DNA of 64,000 nt from Eopsaltria australis. Its lineage: Eukaryota > Chordata > Aves > Passeriformes > Petroicidae. The stretch spans positions 3,896,001 through 3,960,000 of the forward strand of contig JAVTVJ010000033.1 in the NCBI GenBank assembly GCA_034509425.1. The letters are read 5' to 3'. The position numbers and the translations under genes are program-made. The notes below the pieces were generated by a model. The model saw only the letters and a program-made list of their open reading frames with translations, was not told the origin of the DNA and did no database searches. Shown piece after piece: positions 12,946-24,957 of the stretch (its first letter is position 1; every line of letters begins with the position of its first letter).

Positions 12946-15298
12946 AGAAATCAATATGCTTACAAAAGGAAACTAAAAAATAAAACTTCTGAAGGAGTCT
13001 GAAAACAGTTTACCACCAACCATCAAGATGAGAAATTTAAAACCAGAACCATTCATGTAGTTGGGGACCTTGCACACAGCAGCTCCTTTTAGTCTCTAAG
13101 GGGCAACTGGCTATGATTATGTTTTTTAGGTGATCAGAGCAGAGCCACTGGGAGATTGAGTTGTTCAGAAAACCATAGAGAAAACATTTCAAAAGGTGAT
13201 TTGTTTTGAAAGAGCTCAGTGCAACAGAAGTAAGAAAAAAAGCTAATAATTTCTGTAGCTTTCAGCTTTTCTCAGAGGCATCTGATTGTAAACTTATGAC
13301 ACTTTTAGTGTACTGGAGCTTTTGCTATTGATCTTCAACAATTAAAAATTACATTACAAAGTTTTTAGAATAATACTGATTTCAATTTCACTCTAAAATT
13401 CTTCTGACAGGCTTTTTATCTCAAAAGGAAATTAATGAACCTTTTTGAAAATATTCTTCCTTGTTTGCACTGTTTTTAGCTGTGATTATTTCACTGTCTA
13501 GACAGAAAAAACTCTTCTAACATGATCAAGGGCTGTTCTCTAACAGCCTTTTGTTGATGTGTGCATGAAGAAGGAAAGATGGAATGAAATACCTCCAAAA
13601 GTACAATGAAGGACAACAAAAATCCTAATTTCAGGAACACTCTCTGAAGATAGTGAGAAAGTTTACTGCGTAACAGGTTGCTTGAAAGAGAAGAAGGTAA
13701 AAAATAAAAGCTGACATGCGTGGCAGGGAAAAAAGAAAAAACTGCAATTTTTGTGTTTGGGCCTTATTTATATGTATTATTTCAGGACTGAGGTATTACA
13801 GGCAGAAAACAAACATATTCTTCACTGCCATTCTATTGATGCTCCCAGGTGAGTCATTTCATCTTTTATGTAGTCCTGCTGATAAATCAATGAAGTTCTG
13901 CTTCAGCAAGTCAATATACACAGAAAGGCTGCAATAAAGTTTTAGGTCATACTACAGAAATGCACATGTTGGATGAATATTGAACCAGTATTTATAAGGA
14001 AATGAGTGGACAGGCATGAAATACATAGTTCCATACATCAGATAAAGGTGTCCTCAGTAGCTAAACTATATATTTTCTTATAACTCTTTAGTGAATTTAA
14101 TAGAGTTATGAAAATACAAGATTGAAAGAAATTTGAAGACGTCATCTACTCCATTCCTGTAATGCAAAATCGACTATATTTTTCCTATTCTTAAAAAATG
14201 TTTATTTATATTTTACAGATTTCCATTAATGGAGGGTTTGGAGCATATGTCCTTCTCCCTCAAACTATTAAAAATGCTGTACAGTTTTTATGAACTGAGA
14301 AGTTCTGTTTGAGGCTTGTTCTTTTATCTTTTCCAAAGATAGCTGTCTATATATCTGCAGTCAAATTCTTTTAGGAAGTTGTAGATAAATATCAGTGATT
14401 CCAAACCTGAGATGGGCACCAGCACCCTGTTACTGAGGTGTCTGCGTGTGTCAGCACTTTGCTCCCTGGCATTTCTACTTGTGGAAATATGTATAGTCAG
14501 ACAATTCTGGTTTATTGCCCTGACTTAGACTGCAGAGATCACAAGCAAGGCTCCCCAGTGGGTATACCCATATAATAACCAATCACATAACTTGCTATCT
14601 CTTTCCCGTTTCTTGACTCTCCTTCAAGCTGTCCTCATAGCTCCCTTTTCCCTTCTTGGTCTCCTCTCAAGCATGTAACTCTAATCTAATTACTTTTCCC
14701 CTTTAGTTTCAATTTTGCTACGTATACACCCAAATTTTCTATTTCTTATACCATTACCAAGGTAATCTCTGACCTTTATGGTATTACAGATCTAGTTATT
14801 AAGGTGCTGTTGACATCAGAAAATTCTACTTTTATAAAGGTCCCCAGTATCCCCTGCCAGCAGTCTGTGATATTTAGTCAGTTCTCACATAACTGCCCCC
14901 TAAGCAACTATGAAATGTGATGGTCCTTCATAGCGCAATCATTAACATTTGCCAGCTGTTGCACTGTTATCTATTACATCCAGAAATTTTTCATGTCACA
15001 ACCAGTTGTTTTTTACATCCTGTTCATTCAGCTTAATATCAGGCCAGGTCGTAGTCAGTGGCTCACTTACTTGTCTATCTCTGTAGCTTAACCTTATTCT
15101 CCTTTACTGGGGGTAGAGGGCATGTGAAGTTCATAATACTAATATTTAGCCAAAAAGAATGTAAAGCTTACAAATTCCATGACTCTAGTTCTCAACATGA
15201 GAGTCTGTAGCTTCAGCACAGCATAGAGCATTTCTTATTGCCAGCTTAGTGAGAAATGTAATTTTTGTCTTTATACATTGAAGCATGTTAAAATATAC
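12946..15298. other. Unique sequence, no gene seen
   Basis: This is AT-rich sequence with a more pyrimidine-rich zone around 14580-14720. I recognise no gene. At 14095-14160 the text resembles the 3' end of a very old CR1 on the minus strand (a GATTGAAAGAAATTTGAAG motif followed by CATCTACTCCATTCC), but the match is too decayed to call firmly. Confidence 0.45.
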
Positions 15299-15598
15299 CT
15301 AATATCCAACCCTCTTAACTCCAACAATACTTTTCCGTGGCTCATTAACTACAGCACAAAAAATCCCAGCAAATGGCTTCAGATGTACTCTTTTGAATTT
15401 ATGTAAAATTACTCGAATATCAACTGCAGCTATCACACTGTTTATGATGTGTGATACTTCCACAAAGACAAATTCTTTCTCAGCAAGCAGAACCTGAGAT
15501 GTCCTGTAGAGTGTGCAGCAAAATTGGTTTTGTTGATTAGTTAGCTCATGCAGTAAACAAAACATTGAGTTCTCAACCAAAACCTCAGACTGTGAAAG
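15299..15598 (-). other. Open frame with exon-like features (unidentified)
   Basis: A minus-strand frame stays open for 99 codons between an upstream in-frame TAG at 15599-15601 and the TAG at 15299-15301. It has no ATG near its upstream end; the first is an internal methionine in ENSMFCLL. A splice-acceptor-like TTTCACAG sits just inside the upstream edge. The predicted peptide is of mixed composition rather than low complexity (for example LLAEKEFVFVEVSHIINS and VNEPRKSIVGVKRVGY). I cannot assign it to a family. It may be a chance frame, an exon of a long gene, or a fragment of a decayed retrocopy. Frames of this length are expected by chance somewhere in 64 kb of six-frame sequence. Confidence 0.2.
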
Positions 15599-15971
15599 CT
15601 ACTTTACAGTTAAGTTCACAGATAAGTGTTGCTATAATACTTATGCCTTATTGTAAACATTCTCTCACCACCCTTTTTTCCCAGCAGTTTTACCTTTAAT
15701 TTTGCCTATTCTTATAGAATAGATCTAATTTTTCATCAAATAAAAAAGGCATGCAGAATATAAATTTATTAAACCATTGTTGAATATCTACTATTTTGAT
15801 GAAATGATGAAAAAATTAAATAAAATCAGTATTCTGCCCATTAAAGCAAAAATATATAATTTTAAATAGAAATTTTATTGATTGCTTTCTTTACATGTGT
15901 ATCTTCAGCAGTACTTAAATAAAACTTTGATAAAACTTCTTTTGTTCTTTTTGTTCTTGGACCATGGTTAG

Positions 15972-16250
15972 AAACTATGCAGGAAGAGAAAGGCAGAGAC
16001 TACAAAAGAGTTGTCAAGGAAGGCTGCCTGCTTTCCCTCCAAACAAGAGGCTGAGAAAGTACGAACGGTTCTGGAGAAAGGTGAAAGAATTTACCATCAA
16101 ATTATCACTGACATTATTAGACTAGATCTGTACTTCGCCATCTGTGGGAAACCTGGTATCCGAGACCCAGAATGGTCCAAAGATCTATTGATGTATTGTA
16201 AGAAAAGTTCAGAGGGGTGGCTGAGTCCACACAGGTATTTGATTCATTGA
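15972..16250 (+). other. Exon-like open frame (unidentified)
   Basis: This plus-strand frame is open for 92 codons from after the TAG at 15969-15971 to the TGA at 16248-16250. The underlying DNA is less AT-rich than its flanks. A pyrimidine-rich stretch (about 15938-15958) precedes a CAG at 15980-15982, which could be a splice acceptor. A GTAAGA at 16198-16203 could be a donor, giving a candidate exon of about 215 bp at 15983-16197. The peptide is hydrophilic and complex (KQEAEKVRTVLEKGERIYHQ, then LDLYFAICGKPGIRDPEW). There is no in-frame ATG before the late MYC residues, so it would have to be an internal exon. I recognise no family. Alternatives are a chance frame or a conserved noncoding block. 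Confidence 0.28.
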
Positions 16251-17489
16251 GAAACTAAACTCAAAGTTACAGCAAAACAAAGAATTATCTCTGTGATTTT
16301 CAAGTATCTTTCTACATATATCAAGTAACATGGTTTAAAACTGATTAGGATTTGTAATCTGTGGATTTATTAACATGATTTATCAATGTAATTCATCAAT
16401 AGTCAGTGAACTATACAACCATGATCAGTATCAGCAATAAGGCAAATAAATGCCAATACTATAAACTGACAAAATATTAATAAAACCTTACAGTTTTCTG
16501 AAGACTCCTCTACAGCTATCTAGAAAATATTTTAATCACTGTTCAGTTCCAATGATGTGTCCAGTTACATCCACATTTCAAATAATTTATAGATATGGTG
16601 AAACCCTCCTCCACAATTTCAGTGCATAGAAGGTTTTAGGAACAGTTATTTCCATGGGGGAGAGTGAGAGGGGGCTGCGTCTACAGTGAGTGGTCAGCAT
16701 CTCAAATAATTTGCTAGGAGAGATGTGATGATAATGATGGCTTCTAATTTCTTGCTCCAGAATCAGATTGTAATAATTTTTGCATGTTGCTAACACACCT
16801 TGTTTTTTCTTCATTGTTCTACAAGTCATCCTGCATCTGAATTTACCGTGTATCAAATTCATGGATTTTATGTATGTTGATGTAAGCAATGCATGAAAAA
16901 ATTTAACATAAGTGGAAATAAACACTAAACATCTATTTATCTAACTGCATTCAGGTAATTTATCCTTTTTCCAGGTCAAGAACTAAATTCAATCTAAAGA
17001 CACCCGGGTTGGAACCACGGGAAGGACCTTTTGGATTCAAGTATTTTTTCCAATCCATACCATGAGCTGAAAATCTTTTGCAGAATAAAAGCCATATGAA
17101 ATTTAAATCAGGAGTGAGATAAAAAGCCAAAAAGCATTTATCTTTAAAATTTTCAGACTTATAAAAATTCAAAATAAATTGTCTGCCTCCTGGAGTAGAA
17201 TTCAAAATACAAGCATCTTTGTTTCATAGACAGCAAATGGGCAAAGCTTCTAGGCTACTAATGCTATTCACAACTTCCAGTATCATGCTACAAACATGCC
17301 AAAATCTGTCAATGAAAATTATGCCACTGGGTCAATTTTTTTTACTCCTCAGCCTGAAACTCACATTTATTACTTACAAATGGACTGCACATTTAAGATC
17401 TTAAAAAAGGAATGATTATTTCATTTTCCTTTTTTAAGGATAAGGAGGCATATAAAGGGAGAAGTAAAAGACAGGAGTGTTATGCAGAG
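16251..17489. other. Unique sequence, no gene seen
   Basis: No repeat family or gene was recognised. The 112-codon minus frame at 16587-16925 and the 81-codon minus frame at 16960-17205 have no coding character that I can see. Confidence 0.5.
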
Positions 17490-17726
17490 ATATCTCAACA
17501 AGGTGGAGAAATGGGCTGTCAGGAATGTAAACTACAAAGGGAATTGTAAAGTTCTGGAGGGAAATAACCCAACATATCAATACAAGCTGGAGTCAACTGG
17601 CACAAACACTTTTCAATGAAGGATCTGAGAGCTGAAAATGAACATAAGCCAGGAGTTGCCCATGGAAGGAAAAAGGTTAGCTGTACTCTGGCACCATTAG
17701 CAAGATGGTGGACACAGCAGGGAAGG
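17490..17726 (+). mobile_element. CR1 LINE fragment, old (3' ORF2 region)
   Basis: The sequence follows the part of CR1 ORF2 that encodes the end of the reverse transcriptase. Landmarks are CTCAACAAGGTGGAGAAATGG near the start, GGGAAATAACCCAACA, TACAAGCTGG, GAAGGATCTGAGAG, CATAAGCCAG and finally ACACAGCAGGGAAGG. Divergence is high and several small deletions break the frame, so this is one of the oldest recognisable repeats here. It is truncated at both ends. The call depends on recognising the order of weak matches. Confidence 0.58.
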
Positions 17727-17917
17727 AAAATCTTCAAAATTCACTGTTCCATATTCAAAAATAAATAACCCTATAGATGTCCCACATATGGTGGCAAGTG
17801 GTTTTTATTCTTTGAGAAGGACTCCATGTTTGGACAACATTGTCACTGACAAAAAATTATTAGATAAAATCAAGGTCTAAAATACCAATATGTCTGTTAT
17901 CCAAACACTGTGCTTCT

Positions 17918-18002
17918 TTTTGGGTGTTTGTTGTTTTTTTTTTGTTGGGGGTTTTTGGGGGATTTTTTTGGTTGGTTGGTTGGTTTGGTTTGGGGTTTTT
18001 AA
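17918..18002. repeat. T/G-rich low-complexity tract
   Basis: Runs of T alternate with runs of G, including a GGTTGGTTGGTTGG stretch. A 65-codon plus-strand frame overlapping the tract is composed mostly of Phe, Gly, Val and Trp and is an artefact. Confidence 0.85.
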
Positions 18003-19269
18003 AATATTGTTTTTATTCTCTGCAACTACAGTGTATTTCTTTGTAGTCCACTTGCCTACAGCTTTGTCTTCTATTTTATACTGCTAAAATAATGCATGAT
18101 CTCATTGATTCTAATAGGATGTGGGTCAAAGTAGTAAAATATCTATTTATCATCAAATCTATTAATTCTAAAAAATGCCAATAATTTTTATTTAAATTAA
18201 CTTCACAAGTATTTTCCACAATCAAAACTATTTGCAAAACAAGCTTTGTAGCTTAGCTGCAGGAAATGTATCTGTTTCTGCATAGTGACTGACTCCATAT
18301 AATACTACTACTATGGAGTGAGATCCAAAAACGTATAGCTATCTAGGAAGAAGAAAAGAAGTTCTAAATTCATCTTAATATTTAGTCTAATTCACTTTTA
18401 ATCATTCAAGATAGATGATATCTTGATATAGTCCCTTTTTCTTTCTCCAATTTGATATTTCTCTATGAAGAAACTGTCTTCAAATTTTCATTTCTATCCA
18501 TTAGTTTCTCAATTTAGTAAATGGTAAGATTTGTCATGTGAAGGGATTAAATAAATCTTCCTTTTAGAAAACTAACAAAATAAATCCTGCTGATTTAGGG
18601 ATAATGAAAGTCTAAATAAGCCTCAAAAAAATGACCAAATTTTAATTGTGTGTTTAACTTAGGTCTAGTCAAAGATCCAAAGCCTCATGACAAGCTTAAT
18701 CTCACTAACTAAAATGCCTAGAAGCTTGCATGTTCTGCACATCTTCAAAAATAATTTGCTCTCTCCCTCAGTGAATATACCTTTATGAAAGGTATCATTT
18801 CTGTAAGCTATACTCCATCAAAGCAATGAATCTTGAAATGCCTTAGGACTTGTGCAGTATACTCCCCAGTATACAACATTCTCATACAAAAATAAAGTTT
18901 CAATGTATTTTGACCATTCATTATTTGCCATAGCCATAATCCAATTACTCATTGACAGTGGCATGATATAATCTTATCCTCCTGCTATTAACTCAGAAGT
19001 TCTTTACTTTACTTTTTTCAAAGTTTGAGCTTTGGGAACAGAGACTCCTGTGACAGTGAAGTCTGGAAGTTCATGATTTCCAGCACCACGTAAACAGCTC
19101 CTCTCCTGTTCCACCTGCAGAGTCCTAACTACAGAATAAGGTCCGTGACTTGATTGCAGAAGAGGGTCCCTGAAATCTGTGGTATATGGAAGCCCAGATG
19201 TTTTTCTCATCAGTCCTGCTAGTGAGGAGTGAAAGGGCAAATAGCTGTTTGTGCAGCAGGTGTCAGAAG
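18003..19269. other. Unique sequence, no gene seen
   Basis: AT-rich sequence without recognised features. From about 19000 the base composition becomes less AT-rich. This part could be decayed CR1 sequence upstream of the copy at 19270, but I could not match it. Confidence 0.45.
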
Positions 19270-20320
19270 CAAGGTTTTGATTGGTATAATCATGCTGGGT
19301 AGGTGAAAAGAGGGAATTGCTCTTTATGTGTGAGAGAAGCAGGAATGCATGGAGGTTTGTGTAGGCACAGATGATGAGTCAGCTGAGACCTTATGAGTCA
19401 GGGCTGGCAAGCAGAACAGCAGGGGTGATGTGATATTGCAGTTATCTGCTGTAGACTGCCCAGTCAGGAAGAAATAGATATTTCACAATCACAAGTTTTG
19501 ATCCTCACGTGTGGCATAACCATCCTGGATTCTTCTGGAAGGATAGCACAGAAAGACAAAAGAAATTCAGGGGTATACTTACAACAATTTCCTGTCACAT
19601 ATGATTGAGGAACTGATAAATGAAGACATGATGTTGGTCCTCAAACTCAGAAACAAAAAAACAGCAGTTAAATGTGTGAAGACTGATGGCAGCTTTGGCT
19701 GCTGCAACACTATGGATCTCCTGAGAGAAGGGAGAAAAAATAAAAAGTAGGACAACTGCTATTCAGGAGATCACATTTTGGACTCTTCAGGAAATATCTT
19801 TTAAGAGCCCAATAAGATATAGCTTGAGGGTAAGAAGGCTCTGTAGAGGGATCTGAATCAGTGGTCCTAGGCCAATTGAATGAGGTTCAACAAGGTCATG
19901 CGCCACAACCTGCCCTTGGGTCACAACAACCTCATGCAACACTAGAGCTTGAGGAAGAGTGGTTGAAAAGATGCCCAGTGGAAAAGGACCTGGGGGTGCA
20001 GGTGAACAGCCAGCTGAACATGATTCAGTGTGTGCTCAGGTGGCCACGAAGGCCAAAGGCATCCTGGCCTGTACCAGAGGTAGTGTGGCCAGCAGGACCG
20101 TGGTCGTGATTTCTCCCCGGTACTCAGCACTGGTGAGGTCGTACCTTGAATACTGTGTTCAGCTCCAGGCCCGTCACTACAGGAAGGACATTGAGGTGCT
20201 GGAGCATGTCCAGAGAAGGGCAACAGAGTGGTGAAGGGTTGGGAGCACAAGTTTTATAATGATGAGTAACTGAAGGAACTGGGAGGCTGAGGGAAGAACT
20301 TATCACTCACTACAACTTGC
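19270..20320 (+). mobile_element. CR1 LINE, internally deleted copy (EN region joined to 3' RT region)
   Basis: CR1 is a non-LTR retrotransposon whose ORF2 encodes an endonuclease and a reverse transcriptase. The first part, 19270-19840, matches the endonuclease half of ORF2: AGGGAATTGCTCTTTATGTG, TGCATGGAGG, CTGCTGTAGACTGCCCAG, TCACAATCACAAG, and later CTTTGGCTGCTGCAACA. The second part, from about 19860, matches the ORF2 3' end: GAGGTTCAACAAGG, GGAAAAGGACCTGGGGGTG, GCATCCTGGCCTGTA, AGTGTGGCCAGCAGGAC and GTGCTGGAGCATGTCCAGAG. The central reverse-transcriptase core is missing. The coding frame is broken near 20030, where one base is lost relative to the expected frame, and again near 20225, leading to the TGA at 20232-20234. 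About 20-25 bases are also missing near 20283. The copy ends without the CR1 3' tail and is dead. Divergence suggests middle age. Confidence 0.85.
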
Positions 20321-23300
20321 AATTGTTGAACCTCAGGGCATAGGGCTGCAGCACCCCCACCTTTCTTGGACTGTCAGATCTGCCTCAGTACTTTCTCCTA
20401 ACAAAACAATCATGTGTCCCTCAGATTGCAACCAGAATTTCTTGTCTGTCAACAGACTTTTTGACAGGCCTTTCTTAGTACTCTGAGCTAAGCTTATAAA
20501 GCTGTGCTATGTTTCAGATGGGTCCTGGATCCACAAAACATCTGTGTGGCAGGCTTGCAGCAGGGGTCACAGAGTCTGGGTTGCCATATACTCCCTTGTT
20601 AACCTTTTGGATGTCTTTCTCTTTTCTGTCTAATTATTGCCTTGGGCATCTTATATTTGGTTTTACAGATAAGACCTAAACCCACTACCTTAGTTTTAAA
20701 GTATTTCCTTAATGTCTGTCTTTGGAAAAAAACATACTAATTTATTTGCTTGAAGTCATCAACAGAAACCATTACCCAAAGAGATAGGTAGACCTCTGAA
20801 AGGTAGGAGTCTGGGGACCTTTTAAAGATGTAAGAAACAGTGATAATTCTGGATATTTTGTTCCTGAAAGCACAGTATTTACTGCCATTACATGCTAAGT
20901 AAAGTATAGTGGTTAGTCATCTGTATGGCTTTAAATAACTCTTCTAAAATTGACTGTGAATGTTTTTAGCGAATTATACTTCATGCTAATACATGCACAA
21001 GAAAATGCATCACCCACAAGCCATAGTCTGTTTCCCTTATGCATACTGAATAGTCTCTGCACTTTGAGAATTCTTTCTCCTTTCAATTCTAACTCCTATG
21101 AATAAGGGTGTGATAATCTCTATTAACAGGAAAGAATTTAATACCTGATAGGCAGATATTGTAATTGAATGTGTCATTTGAAACATGCCCTATCAAATAA
21201 GGATAAGCTGTCAGAAATGTGATAATATTTTACACAAGCATTATTTAGTGTAGATGAAAATAACCTGATGGATAAAACTCAGTCTTCTCTATGTACCTTT
21301 TGTGCCATTCTTTTGTATGTGTTTACCTCCACATAAGGTTCAAGGAAAACCCATTGGGGTTAGTAGGATTTCAATTTATACTTCAGCACTTGGGAAAGCC
21401 ATTCCAAGGATAATAGAACTAGAGTGCACACTGAGACCTCTAAACAGCCTCCAGAATGAAAGTTCCACAGTTAAAGAAGGATAGTTTTCTGTCTTCATTT
21501 ATCAGCAGTTTCTTTCTGCATATAATTCAGGGAAGCAACATTGGTAGGTGCAGTTTGCTTTCTGGATCCTCCTATAGTCCTAGTTCAGATAAACAATTAC
21601 TCATGAAACTTACCTGTGCCAATTTGAATATAACATGTAAACTATGGGAGACATCCATCCTTTGGTTTTGAGAAGGTATGTTCTATTTTAATTAAGGATC
21701 CACATGGGCAAACATTATTTATAATGGGCCAAATGTGATTTATCAAGTCAATAGAAACGTATGTAGTCTTCATTATCTGTGATATTGATATCAGTTATTT
21801 CATAGACTGGAGTCTGCCTGCCCCAGAAGTGAATCCTCATATGCAGAGTAGTCACCATGTCACTAATGTAACTTTTCATAAAATGAAAAAACTGTAAAAG
21901 AATTTCTCTTCTTGTTTTCAGGTTCCTGATGTGTGGATTCACTAGCAGATTTATTTTATGGCTAAGGTATAGCAGATCTGCGTAGAAGACAAATTTACAC
22001 AGGAAAAGACATAGTGTCCTCAGGATAGCAGTAGACATTGACACCTGATAACCTTGTTAGGAACATGAAAAATGCTGAAGATCTTAAAACACAAGAAACT
22101 CTGTAAGAAACAAAAAAATGATCAGAAACACACCACAACAAAATGACCTGTTTTATCGACATTTACTAGATAAAAGTTGTGATCTCCAATTTTTGAGTTT
22201 TATACTGTTTTATTGCATATCAACTATTTTGTGTTGACACATAAGTATTTTCAGGGAAAGGTAAAATATTTTTAAAAAATATTGGTTATGTTATTATTTT
22301 TCCTTTATAAAGGAAAAAAAATTATAATTATCCTTACAATAATTCCCTTGGAATGTAGTTGCAACTGGAGGTTGGCAAAAAGTTAAAACTGCATCCAGTT
22401 AATATATGGTTAGAGGATGTATTTTTCATAAGAAACTTTGTTGCTACTGATGCATTGAAATAATGATAGAAACTGGAATATTTATTCCAAATATATACTT
22501 TTATCATAATATATCAAATGCTACATTTGCTTTAAAAATGTTTACCTTGTTTATCTCAAAGTAGCAATATCTTTCCTTTTATTATGAGCTTATTAAGAAT
22601 CTCACATAAGCAATATTTTATTTAAAATCTTGGTAAATATTTACAACCTCAAGAAATATTATCATTTATTACAGCAATGTTGTTATAAATGCAGAAATGC
22701 AATCTTAGTATTTTTGTCATTTCTAGTTGCCACCAGACTGGAAAATATTTATGGCCAGCTTTCCAAAGCCAAAATGTTTATTATTGCATGGAATTGTCTT
22801 GATCTATGTCTCTTTACCTCCGTGCCATCTGTGATGCCCTGTCCCCATCATCCCCACATGCCCAAGACCTAGTTTAGCTTCAAACGCTTATTCCATAAAA
22901 AAAATTGACCGACCTAAACATCCCACAATAGAGAACTGAAAGTTAATCTGGAAATCTTGAATTTTCTATGCTTTATGCCTCTGTAAACATAAAAGCAGCT
23001 TCATAAAAATCACCAAAGTGTTTCATTTGAAAAAGCCTTTAAAGTATTTATCCAGACACAATGTATACAATGTTTGCAAAGGGACGCTCTGTGTACACTG
23101 CACAGGCATGTATTGTCACACTGTGATGTACCAGATTTATTATTTCAGCCATCTTTGACTACAAAATTTAATGTAAAGGAGGGCCATGTGCACACAAACT
23201 CAGCAAACAAGAGAATGAAAAAAAATTCACTTATTTCACTTTAAAACACACACGATACTATACTGCAGAAGACAACTAAAGCAACTGAGGCAACCTTTTA

Positions 23301-23329
23301 GTCAGGACTATTCCTCTTCAGAACCTCAC
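20321..23329. other. Unique sequence, no gene seen
   Basis: AT-rich DNA. No repeat family, RNA gene or coding frame was recognised. The 98-codon minus frame at 21748-22044 starts at an ATG but shows no recognisable features. Confidence 0.5.
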
Positions 23330-24110
23330 TTTTTGGACCTCCTATTGGATTAACTAATTAGTTTGGAAGCATTTCATTTTATGTTTGTTGTCCTATGAAA
23401 GCCTGCACTGTCATCCAATCTAGGGGGCCAGCTCTTCAATAAATGTGAAATTAGATACTCAGTTAATGAAGCTTTATCTCTTCTTTGATGACTAACAGTA
23501 AATCTGGTGTGTTCTCTGTCTGAATCCCTTAATAGGCTCACAGAGAGTTAACTCTGACTTTGGTCTTCCATTAACAGGAAGACTTTGCTGGTTTGAATGT
23601 TCTGCTTGCTTAATGATTTAGTAGCTCGGTAGCACAGACAGCTTCTACAAAAGCCAAATGATCATACACAGCAACAAATGAACACCATAATCTTAACAAG
23701 ATTATCATAATAAAGAGTCATCAGAGAAATTAAAATTATCTGCTTTAATTATGAAATTATAACCCCATTAACTCCTCTGCATGAAAAGCAGGAATTGGGG
23801 AATAGCAACGAAGAACCCGGAGATGGCTATTATAAAGTTGATAGCAAATTAAAGAGGGGGTGAAGGAATTTGCTGTGTGGGCTCAGACATTGCAGGTAAT
23901 TTATTTTCCAGCATATGTTTCCTATAGATTAGGCTTGTCAGAATGAGGCCACAAGAACTGTGGGATTTTTTCTTGTCTCGCCTTTTGATGGCCTTTTCTC
24001 ACCCAGATTGTGTTTACTAGCCTCAGACAAGCTCTGTTGAAAGCTACAAACTTAAAAGCAGACCCTTATTTAAATATGCCTAAAGCTGTGAATTAATCAT
24101 GCACTAAATA
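23330..24110. other. Conserved-noncoding-element-like block
   Basis: This 0.8 kb lacks recognised repeats, long homopolymers and open frames. It is dense in motifs typical of vertebrate developmental enhancers, such as ATTA/TAAT homeodomain cores (CTTTAATTATGAAATTATAA near 23740, GAATTAATCATGC near 24090). Its composition is balanced, unlike the flanks. I base this on texture and motif density only. No alignment was possible, and motif cores of this size also occur by chance in AT-rich DNA. Confidence 0.28.
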
Positions 24111-24669
24111 AGTTATTAGAACAATATTGCCACTAATTCATTATTTATGGCTACTTGTTGAAAAGTTTGTAACAGCAAAAGTACCGAACTGACATTTCTA
24201 AAGACATTAACATGAAAATGAGGGGAATTTAAAGAGACAAAAATATTCAATGGCAAGCTTTTACTAAAGTAGTCTTCAATAATGCATATGGTAGCCACAA
24301 TTTTTTACTTCTGTACAAATATAATATTCATGGCTACTTAATTATTTTTTGTACTACTTTGCATGATAAATAAATTTTAAAAGCCTCAACAAAAGGTAAC
24401 CTCAAATTAACTTTACATCCGAAGAAAAATATTTGATATCGTTATCTCATAATGTGGATTTATTATACAAAAACTTTAGGTAATATATTTTTTAGTGAAA
24501 GGTATTGTCCCTTAATTTTAATGGTTTTCTATAGATTCAATTTTGAATATGGGTAAGTAAATCTGACATATACAACTTCACTTTTATATAGCTAAAACAA
24601 TTCTTTAATCTGACAAGGACAGCAGCAAATTAAAAGCTCAAATCTCTCTAGAGGTGTGTGACTGGTGCT
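24111..24669. other. Unique sequence, no gene seen
   Basis: AT-rich sequence with no recognised features. Confidence 0.5.
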
Positions 24670-24957
24670 CCACAATGTAACCTGACTCTACTCAGTAGCA
24701 GAACGTGTGAAAAAGGGCAAAGGCCAATTGTGTCTTGGGAAATTCAGACTGGACATTGGGAAAAAAAAATCAACAGCAAAATACTGTATTAAAAAGAACA
24801 CATGATGAAAAAAGTGATGGTATCTCCTTCCTTGGAGAAATTCAAGATCTTGCTAATCAAAGGCCACAGCTGACACGATCTAGTCCAGGACATAGTCATA
24901 CTTGATGTGGCAGGAGCAGGTGATCCTTCAGAGATCACTTCAAACCTCTTTATTTTA
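24670..24957 (+). mobile_element. CR1 LINE 3' end, old
   Basis: The order of motifs follows the CR1 3' region: TGACTCTACTCAGTAGC, GGGCAAAGGCCAAT, TTCAGACTGGACATTGGG, TATCTCCTTCCTTGGAGAA, GTGGCAGGAGCAGGTGATC, then TTCAGAGATCACTTCAAACC. This is the end of ORF2 plus the 3' untranslated region. Mutations and small indels are frequent, and the usual ATTCTG-type terminal repeat is not recognisable. It is truncated at the 5' end, as most CR1 copies are. Confidence 0.65.

Noticed and set aside
14095..14160. Possible very old CR1 tail on the minus strand
   Set aside because: Only two weak motif matches in order; not enough to list as an element without alignment.
19942..20250. 102-codon minus-strand frame
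   Set aside because: It is the antisense shadow of the CR1 ORF2 remnant.
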